A DNA stretch of 64,000 bases from NCBI GenBank assembly GCA_001632435.1, contig KV423973.1, positions 62,001 to 126,000 of the forward strand. The letters run 5' to 3'. Of this stretch, positions 55,527 to 64,000 are shown piece after piece. This stretch comes from Calocera cornea HHB12733. Taxonomy: Eukaryota; Basidiomycota; Dacrymycetes; Dacrymycetales; Dacrymycetaceae. The stretch's first letter is position 1, and each line of letters begins with the position of its first letter. The notes under the pieces were generated by a model. That model ran no database searches and had not been told where the DNA came from. It worked only from the letters and a program-made list of their open reading frames with translations. Position numbers and translations under genes: made by a program.

Positions 55527-57395
55527 GGTGCGTTCTGAGGCTCTTGGGCTCACAGGTCAACTGGGCCGCCGCCGCGTCAGGGCAGGAGGGAGCGTCGAGG
55601 CGACACGGGTGTCGAGGGGAGCGCTCAAGGGATGAGTGAGTGAGTGACGGAGGGAGGGAGGGAGGGAGGACCAACCCCGCTCGAACAGCGCGTACTTTTG
55701 TACCCCCCCCCCGGCGGCCGGTTCGGGGCGACCCATCAAAGCCTCGCCGCGAGCTGTTCGTGTCTGCCAACGAATGCCAGGCAGCCGCAGTCGCAGTCGC
55801 ACGCGTCCGTCCTCGTCCTCCTCCTCGTCCTGGTTGGTGTTCGTAATGCGCACCGCTGGGCCCGCCCGCTTGGCGGGTTGATTGTTGTGCTCCGGGGAAG
55901 GGAGATAAGCTCGAGCGGGCAGGGCGCGTATGGACGGCCATCAGGTACGTAATGGAGAGCGGGAGAGGGGAGCGGGCGGGGCGACGCTGTACGCGGTGCG
56001 GCGAGAGGCGGCGATGTGTCGATGACTGTACTGTATGCACTGTGTGCAGTTGCGCCAGGACCAGGGCCAGGACCAGGGCGTGACCGGGTGACGGCCGTCC
56101 GTCAGGATTGTTTGTGCTCGCACATCGACAGGCATCCGATCGAGCTTGACATGCGTTGGGCGAACAAACGGGGACTCGCCCGAGCTCGGGCTCAAGCTCG
56201 GTGAGTCACCCGTGGGCGCGGGGTGAAGTGCCTGCAGCGGGCAGCTTGAAGCTTGAGGCCTGGGGGAGCGCGGATCGGGGATTGCTGGTACACTAGGCTC
56301 GGGCAGAGGCGGGGCGCAGGGGCAGGCGAGTCGTGGCGAGTCGGCGACGCGTGTCGCCTCCGGGCGGCGAGCCAGGCCAGTGAGGCTAGAGGCGTGCGGA
56401 GCGGCGCTTGTTTGTTGTGGGCGGCAGAAGCAGGGAGCAGCGGCTTCAATTCGCCCGAGCCCGAAAGCCAGAGCCGAACGAAAGCCAGAAAAAACCCGAA
56501 AGCTTGAGCCAAGTTGAGGCCAAGGGTTTGGGAGCGGGGGCGGGAGAGGGAGAGGGAGAGCCTATATGTACGGAGTGCGGAGGGAGACAATACTAGTGTG
56601 ATTGCAAGCAGTTTAAGGTTGGCTCGTGGGTCCTGTCCGTCCGTGGCGAGCCTGTGTCGTCATGGTGGACTCGACGACGGTGATGGCTATTGAGTGTCAC
56701 AGTCATAGGCCGGTGCACCGCCTTGGACAATAATGATAACGACCGGCTCGTCGAAGCCTGCATGTTGCCGCGGGCGCGAGGAACGTCCCGGCCCTCAACC
56801 GGCCAATCACCGCTCCGCGCGCAGCCGGCTAATTCCCCCCCGGACGCGCGAGGTGACCGCCGAGGTCACGTGGTGCGACCGGTCAGAGCGCAGGGTCGGG
56901 GCAGGGTCGCGTTCGCGCGCCGTGCCCGATGCAGCCTGAGAGTCGGTGGTCTTCCCGATGGGTGCCCGCGCCTCGCTTTGTGCGCGGGCACCCTCCGGCA
57001 ATCAGCCATTGTCAGGCTGGCCAAGGTCATATCATCACACGCGCTGATCAGCCCGTGGCCCCCGCACGCACGGCCCAGGCGGGAAAGCGACGGGCGTTCC
57101 GAGCTGCTCTGACTCGCCCTTGGCAGGCAAGCGCGAGTACCCTGGAGCACTCCGTCGTGCTCCCCTCCGGCTACAATGGGTATATAACAAGCGGACGACG
57201 GCGGGCGTGGCACCCTCCAGCAATCCACACTTGCACGCACGACATCCCGCGCATCTATCAGACACCCTCTCCTCAAGCCCCACTCTGATCGACCCGGCGA
57301 CCACGCCCACCCCGAGCCCATATAACTCCCTCTTCCACCCAATCACCCCCTAGAACCTGAACCTCCCCCCACCCCACCCACCAAACAACCGCGCG
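55527..57395. other. Intergenic region, no supported gene
   Basis: GC-rich spacer upstream of both the hypothetical gene and SDR paralogue 2. It has short runs such as GGGAGGGAGGGAGGGAGG near 55652 and a C-run near 55704. A TATATAA word lies at about 57180-57186 and a second (CATATAACTCC) near 57320, plausible promoter elements of the SDR gene. Confidence 0.4.
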
Positions 57396-58417
57396 ATGGA
57401 GTCCCTGTGCGCCCTCTACAAGTCCATCTTCCCCCCCGCCGCCAAGTGGGGGTTCAGCGACATGCCCGACCTCACCGGCAAGGTCGTCATCGTCACGGGC
57501 GGCAACGCCGGGATCGCAAAGGTCATGTGCCGCGTGCGTGCCGGGCCGCCCTCCTCCCCTCTCTGATGTGCGCGCGCTGACGGTGCCGATGGCCTCTGCA
57601 GGAGCTGCTCAAGCACAACGCGCAGCTGTACCTCTTCTGCCGCTCCCTGCCAAAGGCGCACGAGGCGATCGCGGACCTGGTGAAAGAGACGGGCAAGTCC
57701 AGCGTGCACGCGATCGAGTGCGACCTGGCCGACCTGGCGAGCGTGAAGCGCGCGGCGCAGGCGTTCCAGGGCCAGGAGCGCGCGCTGCACATCCTGTTCA
57801 ACTCGGCGGGCGTGATGAACGCGCCGCTGCCGATGCTCACGCAGCAGGGGTACGACCTGCAGTTCGGGACCAACGTCCTCGGCCACCATTACCTCACTGT
57901 CCTCCTCCTCCCCACGCTGCTCGCCACCGCACAGCAGTGCGCCCAGGTCCGCGTCATCACCACCTCGAGCAGCGCGAACCAGGGTGCGCCGCGCGGGGGC
58001 ATCGACTACGCGCTGCTCACGGACGGCCCGGAGCGCAGCAAGAGGGCGAGAAGCGAGGGGGAGTACTACATGTCCAAGTGGGCCAACGCCGTCTGGGCCA
58101 AGGAGCTCGCGCGCCGCTACGGCCCCCGCGGCATCTTCTCCGCCGCGCTCGACCCCGGCTGGCTCAAGACCGCGCTGTGGCAGTACCAGGGCAGCCTGGG
58201 CGCGCTGATGACAGGCTGGATGCTCTCCCCGCCGGAGATGGGCGCCCTCACACCGCTCTACGCGGGGACGAGCACCGAGGCGGGACAGTGCCCCGGCGGC
58301 CAGTTCTTCGTCCCCTGGGCCCGCGCCGGCAGGGCCAGGAGCGACACGGAGGATGCGGCGGCGGGGAAGAGGCTGTGGGAGTGGTGTGAGGACCAGCTCA
58401 GGAGCCAGAATCTGTGA
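57396..58417 (+). CDS. Short-chain dehydrogenase/reductase (paralogue 2)
   Basis: Exons 57396-57533 and 57602-58417 give 317 residues. MESLCALYKSIFPP, then WGFSDMPDLTGKVVIVTGG. The nucleotide-binding motif reads TGGNAGIAK, with Ala where TGxxxGxG has its last Gly and where paralogue 1 has Gly. Other motifs are in place: CDLADLASV, LHILFNSAGVM, GTNVLGHHYL, VRVITTSSSAN, YYMSKWAN (catalytic YxxxK), DPGWLKT, MGALTPLYAGTST. The Gly to Ala change is tolerated in some SDRs, so loss of activity is not certain. Only one intron, against two in paralogue 1. Confidence 0.88.
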
Positions 58418-58854
58418 GCTCCCGGGCGGGGGGAGGCAGTCATTCTTCCCCATCGTCGATCGCTCGCCCGCATGCGCGCTGAGTCCTGACACGCTCATGC
58501 CCCGCGGGGGCGGCGAGCTCCTGGCCTGGCCTGGCCTGTTATGACCCGTAGACGACTGTTCACGCTGCTCGATATACATACCCGCTGCCTTGCATCCTTC
58601 CTCCGCATCAGATCGATCTCGCAGGCGCCGACGCGCCGATGCAGCAAAGGCAGCGGGTTCCCTCCTCCCGCTCCGAGCCGCGAGCCGCAAGCCACGAGCG
58701 CATATCCGTACACCTCTCGACAGCCCCCACCTCCGCCGCAGTCGATGCAGTGCACGGGCGGAATAAGTCGTCCGGTGCCGTCCTAGACACTCCACGCAAA
58801 CAGGCCACGTAAAATGAATAGGGCGATGCTCTTGGTTGGCTCCAGAGTCTGCAC
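58418..58854. other. Spacer between SDR paralogue 2 and repeat A
   Basis: 3' flank of the SDR gene. No gene is seen. Confidence 0.35.
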
Positions 58855-59190
58855 AGCGCTGCGACCATGGCCCGCGGAGGCGCGTCGGAGACAAGGACAG
58901 CCGGACGCCCGGCTCCGAGACACTGCTCCCGCGAAAATTCCAACATCTTCCTGCGCTCCTGTGCTCCCACTGTCTGCATCCGAGTGGCGGGTAGGATTCC
59001 TCGTCAAAAAGTCAATAGATTTAAGTGGTTTCACACTACCGGTTTTAAGTGATGGGGCACTGCGGGATTTGAACTCGCGACCTCCGCGATAATGTTCAGG
59101 GCCGCACATGCCCGTCTACCACTGCGCTATGCACGCAGCGATGTCTCCCAGAGGTATTTTGTTCTTTTCACCTGTACGCCAGCTATGGGG
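58855..59190 (-). repeat. Repeat A copy 9 (short-head subfamily)
   Basis: Inverted: CCATGGCCCGCGGAGGCGCG, GTCGGAGACAAGG, the body, ACTACCGGTTTTAAGTGATG, box B in reverse (GGATTTGAACTCGCGACC), box A in reverse, then the leader TTTTCACCTGTACGCCAGCT. The large transposon starts 9 bp beyond the leader. Confidence 0.7.
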
Positions 59191-59270
59191 CCGCACACGG
59201 AGTTATCTTCTGAAATACGTCGAAATCTGGGCCAAAAATCTAGAATACGCTAGGGTCCAATAGTAATCTA

Positions 59271-59616
59271 CAATGCGGCACATCTCTACGGTTATGCACT
59301 AAGCTGTTGCTCATCAAATGGAGATTTTTCTTGGATTTCTGCGCTGCAGGACCTCCCAGCATATCGTCAGCTGGTTTTGGTATCCCTCGAGAAATTTAAA
59401 AAAGCTGGGATCACTGAGTCGGGCAAAACTCTTAAGTTGCCTCCAGAGATCTGCAACAGTGTCCCTTTAAGTCATGTATGTCTGTCTAAAATCGTATCTA
59501 TAATTGATGAGATACTACAGTCAACGGGCAAGCTGTTTTCCATGCAGTTTAATTGGCGAAAATTTCAATTTGATGAGCAACAGCTCACTGTGCGACCGTA
59601 GAGATGTGCCGCATTG
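59271..59616. mobile_element. 346-bp TA-inserting MITE nested in the left TIR
   Basis: The ends are inverted repeats beginning CAATGCGGCACATCTCTACG, about 50 bp with a short mismatched patch. TA flanks both sides (59269-59270, 59617-59618). The empty site is known from the other end of the host transposon, where the same repeat reads AATCTACTGTATG without interruption, so insertion with duplication of TA is directly shown. No credible coding sequence; a Tc1/mariner-type non-autonomous element is the simplest reading. Confidence 0.85.
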
Positions 59617-59747
59617 TACTGTATGCCGGTATGCAGGTGCTCGCAAGGTAACCCAAACGGAAGCTGATAGTCAATTTTTGGGTGCTCGTTTGTCTGAGGA
59701 AAGCGGTGACAAGGGCCAACAGTGCTTGTCCATCTCCTTTCAGCAAC

Positions 59748-61979
59748 ATGCCAGACATCCGGACTTTCTTCACAACGGTCACCAGAGAGGTGTACCTTCA
59801 GCAGGCCCGCGAACAAGCTGTGATAGACCGAGAGGAGAGAGCAGGGATACTGGGGAGGGACCAGCACGAGGCAGCTGTCCATGCATTTGAGAAGAGGCTG
59901 GTCGACCGTGAGCGGAATTTGGTGAACCAGCAGAGGGTTAGGGAGAGGAAAAGGGCTCGGGAGATTGCTGCTGGAGAGCGGTCACCAGGGGGAACAAAGA
60001 TAAGAGCGGTGCGCACCAGGCTGCAGGAGAATGACGACCAGTGCTGATTAGGGCTACAGGCAAAGCGGCAGCGTGCTGTATCAGTGGACAGCAATAGCGA
60101 TGCAAGTATTGTTGAGCTTGATCGTCCAGTGCAGTCCCATCCTCCAACAACACTGGTCAGCGACCAGTCAAAAGCGCAGTTGTCCCGTCCATCTCGTACT
60201 GGTTGGACAGGTGCCCCAGCGAAGAATATGAACTGGAAGGAGCCGTTCATCTGGGAGCTCATCGACCAGGCACGAAGGCAGGTCGGCTGGAGTTCCTGGG
60301 ATCTTGCCAAAGTCCTTCGTGGACGGTATCCAGAGATCTTTGGGGGTAGACCAGGCATCTACCACAGCACCATTGCCCGGTGGATCAAACCAGAAGGACG
60401 GGGTTGGCGAGATAGCGTCCTTCGGCAGGTTCAGAATGGACACCAGCAGGTGTATAATGCAACCGGGTCCTGCGGTATACTGGTCCGTCATCTCCTAGAC
60501 CAGTAAGCGGACAACCAGCTGACGTCTGTATAGGTGGGATGTGAGGACACTATCGAGAAGATCAAGATCAACCTGCAACAGTTGCGGACGGCCGGGATTC
60601 CACTGTCCACCGCTGCTTGTCAAGGCATTATTATTGCTCATCTGCACCAGGACTGTCCAGAGGTCTTCGAGCGAATAGTCCGCCGCACCCAGAAGCCATT
60701 CCGAGCAGAGCTGGACTTTGTCCGTCGTTTTCTGAAGACAAATCTGCACTGGTCGATCCGGCAAGGCACCAAAGCATCACAGAAAGTACCGAAAAACAGT
60801 GACGACCAGTGCTATGAGCTGTGTCTGCGATGCGCCTTCCTCATCAAGTTCCACACCATCCCTGCGGGCTGCATTGTCAATAGCAATCAGATGCAGCTTG
60901 CATTCCAGTTTGGCGGGAACACGACATGGGCCGATCATGGAGCACATCAGGTACCAATCCTCGGCAAGGAAGAAAAGCGGGCCTGTACAGTTGTCACTGG
61001 TCTTGCAATGGACGGCACACTCCTCCCCTTCCAATCAGTATGGCAAGGTGCGAAGCCTCAGAGCCTTCCCTTCAGTGGTCGAGCCGACGATCCTGTTTTG
61101 CGGCCATCATTGGCTGCCGGTCACATCTACACCCTTTCAAAGACCAGAACATACTGGTCGAACCTCGTCACAATGCAAGTCTACGTTACCGACTTGCTTG
61201 CACCCTACTTCCGAGCTACCAACCTTCGCAATGACTGGAGCGCAGAAGACCACTGTGTATGGATTGTTGATGCCTGGAAAGTTCACCGTGGTGATCCTTT
61301 CCGTGATTGGATGGCAGAGACTCATCCCTGGATCCGCCTCCTTTTCATTCCAGCTGGATGCACCGGTATTATGCAACCAGCCGACACTGGTATGCAACGA
61401 CCCTTGAAGACCGTCATCCGACAAGCATCTCTGGCTGATGTGATCGAAGAAACCAAGGCCCAGCTTGAGTGTATTCCGCCCATCCCAGCTCATGCAGTAC
61501 GGCTGGACACACGTGTTGGCACCATCCGAGACTGGACTGTGGGCTGGCTTCATAAAGCACACAGCGCTCTGAACAAGCCAGAGCGGGTCAAGAAGGCATG
61601 GGATCTTTGCCGGTCCGGCAAGGATGAGATGCGGCTCTCATACGAGTGCCTCACGCAAGAGACAACAACAGAACTGCTCCGGACCTTGATGGTCACTGAT
61701 TTCCAGCTCTATTCTCGCATCATACCACATACTGGTCCAGTACTCCCCGACCAGGAGGAGATACTCGATGAAGATGAAGAACAGGAGACCGGGTACAATA
61801 TTGTTGATGGGGAGCTCGATGGTGAGGCACTAGGCGACGAGATGGAAGATGGGGATGCAGACCAGGTAGAAGTTCCTGATGCCGATGAGCCAGAGCCTGC
61901 ACCACGTCAGGATGGTCGGCCACATCGAGCAGCTGCAGCAAACCTCCGGAGTGCCCGCTGGTGGCGTACAAACATGTAA
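59748..61979 (+). CDS. DDE_1-superfamily transposase
   Basis: Three exons 59748-60008, 60060-60482 and 60534-61979 give 709 residues; both introns are 51 bp and in phase 0, with GTGCGC and GTCCGT donors. MPDIRTFFTTVTREV and a basic region (RVRERKRAREIAA) start the protein. A DNA-binding helix-turn-helix-like zone follows (FIWELIDQARRQVGWSSWD, HSTIARWI). The nuclease domain has VNSNQMQ, GKEEKRACTVVTGLAMDGT, LPFQSVWQG, CVWIVDAWKVHRG and GIMQPADTGMQRPLK. In relatives the first motif is NxDQT; here Asn stands at residue 346 (codon 60885-60887) in place of the first catalytic Asp, while Asp474 and Asp512 are kept. The acidic tail ends in a basic patch. The gene is open but probably catalytically dead if the alignment is right. 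Confidence 0.87.
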
Positions 61980-62177
61980 ATAGCATCACAACCAGCCAAG
62001 TGCTCGCTGGGGCCAAAACACTGGTGACATCGTCCATATTTGAATGCCAGAGGGGTCCGGTGACCAGTGACACGAGCAACTACGTACCGGCATACAGTAG
62101 ATTACTATTGGACCCTAGCGTATTCTAGATTTTTGGCCCAAATTTCGACGTATTTCAGAAGATAACTCCCGCACACG

Positions 62178-62457
62178 ACTCGTGTCCCTTCCGCAAAAGG
62201 GCCGTGTCCTCTGGCACAGTTAGTGTGTACGTATGTCTCCCCGTCCTTATAGAAGAGGGACGGTCATGCAACACACAACCACGAGTCTCAGCCAGCGCAC
62301 ATCGTATACGCACCGCGCGCGGCGCACCACATGATACATTAAGATCAGGCTAGATTCCGCTAACAATGTGTAATTGTAGCCCACCAGCAACACTCTACGT
62401 CCAGTCATTATGAGGAGCAGACGACCCGTGTTTATTCATCTCTGTCTGGTTCCAACC
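62178..62457. other. Spacer between transposon and M20 pseudogene
   Basis: Contains GGGACGGTCATGCAACACAC and similar words that correspond to the flank seen beside repeat A copies 1, 2 and 8, so it is the continuation of the duplicated module interrupted by the transposon. Confidence 0.5.
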
Positions 62458-62459
62458 GA

Positions 62460-63520
62460 CCACAAGCGCACAGCTCCGCCTCGTCCGCCTTGAGCACCAG
62501 CATCATTACGAACACCGTCGCACCAGGCACATTGCTGACGTTCGTCCGGTCGTTTACTCCATACCCGTCCTCCATCCCCTCCCGCCGAAATGAGCCTATC
62601 CGTCGATGTCTGCGGACAACCGCTGGTAGTGGTATGCCTCGGTGCTGCCGCCCGCTGGGATGGGTGAGAAATGTATGCGTCGGACCGGTTCAGACGCTGG
62701 ACTGGGCATGGATGGTGAGCGAGAGCCGCTGTCTGTGCACGAAGAGATGCCCGGGATCGTCCCGCTCAACAGTCCCCAGACAGCGCCGCTGCAGTACCGT
62801 ATGGGTCGACGAGCTCGAACTGACGAACCGGCTGTACCGGCGTTGTATGCGGGATGAAGCGGTTGAATTCGAAACGGGAGAGGCTGAACCGCTCCACGGG
62901 CGGTTCACGGATCTTGATGCGGTGATCTTTGACTTCAGCCATTGAAATTTGAGCTACCATCTTGTTGGTTGACTGTTGAGTAGACAACCATTGAGCAGAG
63001 ACGGGATCCATACCCCCCCATGTGAATCCTGTGATTAACGACCTCACACGCCAGGTGGAGCAGCTCATTGGTCTTTACACTGCTATTGAACAGGTCCCCA
63101 GCCTGCGTTATCCGCATCATCAGCTCGTTCGGCGCCAGCCGGCTCTCTTCACTCGCCAGCCTCCGTCCTGGAGTCACTGGGCGACTCTGTCCAGCCCCTC
63201 GTCGATCTTCCTGCGTGGTTCATCAGCCCACGCACGTCCTTGTGCAATCCCGGCTGGTTCTTCACGGTACGTAGAACAGACATGTGCGTGTCAGACTGGA
63301 GGGCGCGGGGTTGTCTTCGATCGCGGCTTAGTAGGGCGGCGCGCCGCGGAAGTGCTCGTGCGCGCCGGGTCTGCACGGTGAGGCACACGTCATAGTACGG
63401 CATTTCTGCAGTCGAGGACACGGCGTACATTGCCTCCAGCTCAGGCAGGTATCCAGTTCCTTGGTCCAGCACGAATGCGAGACTGGAGGGGCCGTATGGG
63501 GTAACGAGGAAGGAGCGAGG
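62460..63520 (-). pseudogene. M20 peptidase pseudogene (5'-truncated)
   Basis: Minus-strand pieces in three frames match the gene at 20732: LDQGTGYLPELEAMYAV and YYDVCLTVQTR, then NELMMRITQAGDLF and EVVNHRIHM, then MAEVKDHRIKI, ELVDPYGTA, and the ending corresponding to VLNADEAEL at about 62475. The lid motif is scrambled and several indels break the frame. Similarity stops abruptly near 63515, before the exons with the membrane anchor and first metal motif, so the copy lacks its 5' half. Confidence 0.8.
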
Positions 63521-63614
63521 TGAACGGTAGAAGGTGATATGATGCGAGTTGGTCGACGCGAACGCACTATGCCAGAATACAAGACCCCTGTACGGGGACG
63601 AACGCTGTGTGTGA

Positions 63615-63945
63615 TCCCATGGCCGGCAGACAAATCAAAATAGTAGAATGTCTGCATCTGACAACACTGCCCGATAGTGCAGTGGTCGGGGCATGTGCGG
63701 CCCTGGACATTATCGCGGCGGTCGCGAGTTCAAATCCCGCAGTGCTCCATCACTTAAAACCGGTAGTGTGAAACCACTTAAATCTATTGACTTTTTGACT
63801 AGGAATCCTACCCGCCACTCGGATGCAGACGGTGGGAGCACAGGAGCGCAGGAAGAGGTTGGAACTTTCGCGCGAGCAGTGTCTCGGAGCCGGACGTCAG
63901 TCCATGCTTGTCTCCGACGTGCCTCCACGGCCAACGGTCGCAGTG
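63615..63945 (+). repeat. Repeat A copy 10 (short-head subfamily)
   Basis: Leader with GACAAATCAAAATAGTAGAA, head TAGTGCAGTGGTCGGGGCAT, box B GAGTTCAAATCCCGC, GCTCCA, body to CTTGTCTCCGACG and the extension GCCTCCACGGCCAACGGTCG. Nearly identical to copy 8. Confidence 0.7.
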
Positions 63946-64000
63946 CTGCGTGGATTCAAGACACAAGAGAGTGATAGATGCCACGTATCAGTGCTGCGCA

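Larger units (their letters stand above)
59200..62168 (+). mobile_element. DNA transposon with DDE_1-type transposase and 9-bp target duplication
   Basis: 2969 bp including a nested element. The terminal inverted repeats start GAGTTATCTTCTGAAATACG; 71 bp match with one difference (59200-59270 and 62098-62168). If the nested element is removed, the inverted repeat continues with TACTGTATGCCGGTA..TGCTCG to about 100 bp. CCGCACACG lies directly outside both ends (59191-59199 and 62169-62177), a perfect 9-bp duplication. The element carries one transposase gene. It inserted next to the leader of repeat A copy 9. pogo/Tc1-type DDE_1 transposases normally duplicate TA, so the 9-bp duplication is unexpected. 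Confidence 0.88.

Noticed and set aside
60503..60533. 31-bp intron at the stop codons in the transposase gene
   Set aside because: Too short and out of phase; a 51-bp intron at 60483-60533 keeps the frame and matches the size of the other intron.
1..64000. CRISPR arrays, bacterial operons, ribosome binding sites
   Set aside because: The genes are intron-rich and eukaryotic; no regularly spaced repeats with unique spacers were seen.

Overview
This 64-kb window looks like nuclear DNA of a filamentous basidiomycete, most likely an Agaricomycete. Three things point there: genes are split by many very short introns (about 49-57 bp, often with GTGCGT donors), intergenic spacers are compact, and the gene content (OPT transporter, family-1 UDP-glycosyltransferase, multi-membrane orphan, Helitron, DDE_1 transposase) is typical of that group. 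There is one assembly gap of 935 N at 35481-36415. All identifications are by eye, from motifs; no database was searched. Exon coordinates are given where the joined exons add up to an open frame.

Layout. 1-1066: 5' part of an oligopeptide transporter (minus strand). 1067-4655: no convincing gene; one small inverted-repeat element at 3281-3681. 4656-8132: SCY1-like pseudokinase, 16 exons, divergent from Mediator subunit MED7 (8334-9238). 9500-11330: two inverted copies of a tRNA-like repeat (family A) flanking a 521-bp fold-back element with 10-bp target duplications. 11769-14389: carnitine acetyltransferase. 15651-16732: mitochondrial GTP/GDP carrier, divergent from an Emi1-family gene (17135-17624). 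17660-20500: debris, with an F-box-like pseudogene, an Emi1 fragment, an M20 peptidase remnant, repeat-A copies and a TAA-duplicating element. 20732-22794: M20 carboxypeptidase-like gene. 24091-25323: multi-membrane protein. 25680-28148: Ku70, divergent from IMP1 (28339-29008). 29730-29900: tiny secreted Cys-rich protein. 30174-32155: two F-box-like paralogues. 33387 to about 38756: Helitron. 38757-41855: GC-rich, no supported gene, with long G and C runs. 41856-44366: CipC-like domain inside a large Q/P-rich protein. 46891-48775: UDP-glycosyltransferase. 49859-51944: second M20 peptidase. 52051-58417: two SDR paralogues flanking two orphan genes. 59200-62168: complete DDE-type DNA transposon with a smaller element nested in its left inverted repeat. 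62460-63520: M20 pseudogene.

The single-copy genes are ordinary cellular housekeeping: DNA repair (Ku70), transcription (MED7), trafficking (SCY1-like) and mitochondrial function (GGC1, IMP1, Emi1-like, carnitine acetyltransferase). I see no gene cluster acting as one pathway. The unusual content is the repeats. Family A has at least ten copies with pol III box A and box B and a conserved leader upstream of the tRNA-like head; family B is a second tRNA-like family. Five M20 peptidase copies (two intact, three decayed) often sit beside repeat-A copies. The transposon at 59200-62168 pairs a pogo-like DDE_1 transposase with 9-bp target duplications instead of TA, and its termini resemble those of the 10-kb fold-back element. 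That mismatch is the best candidate here for something not fully described.
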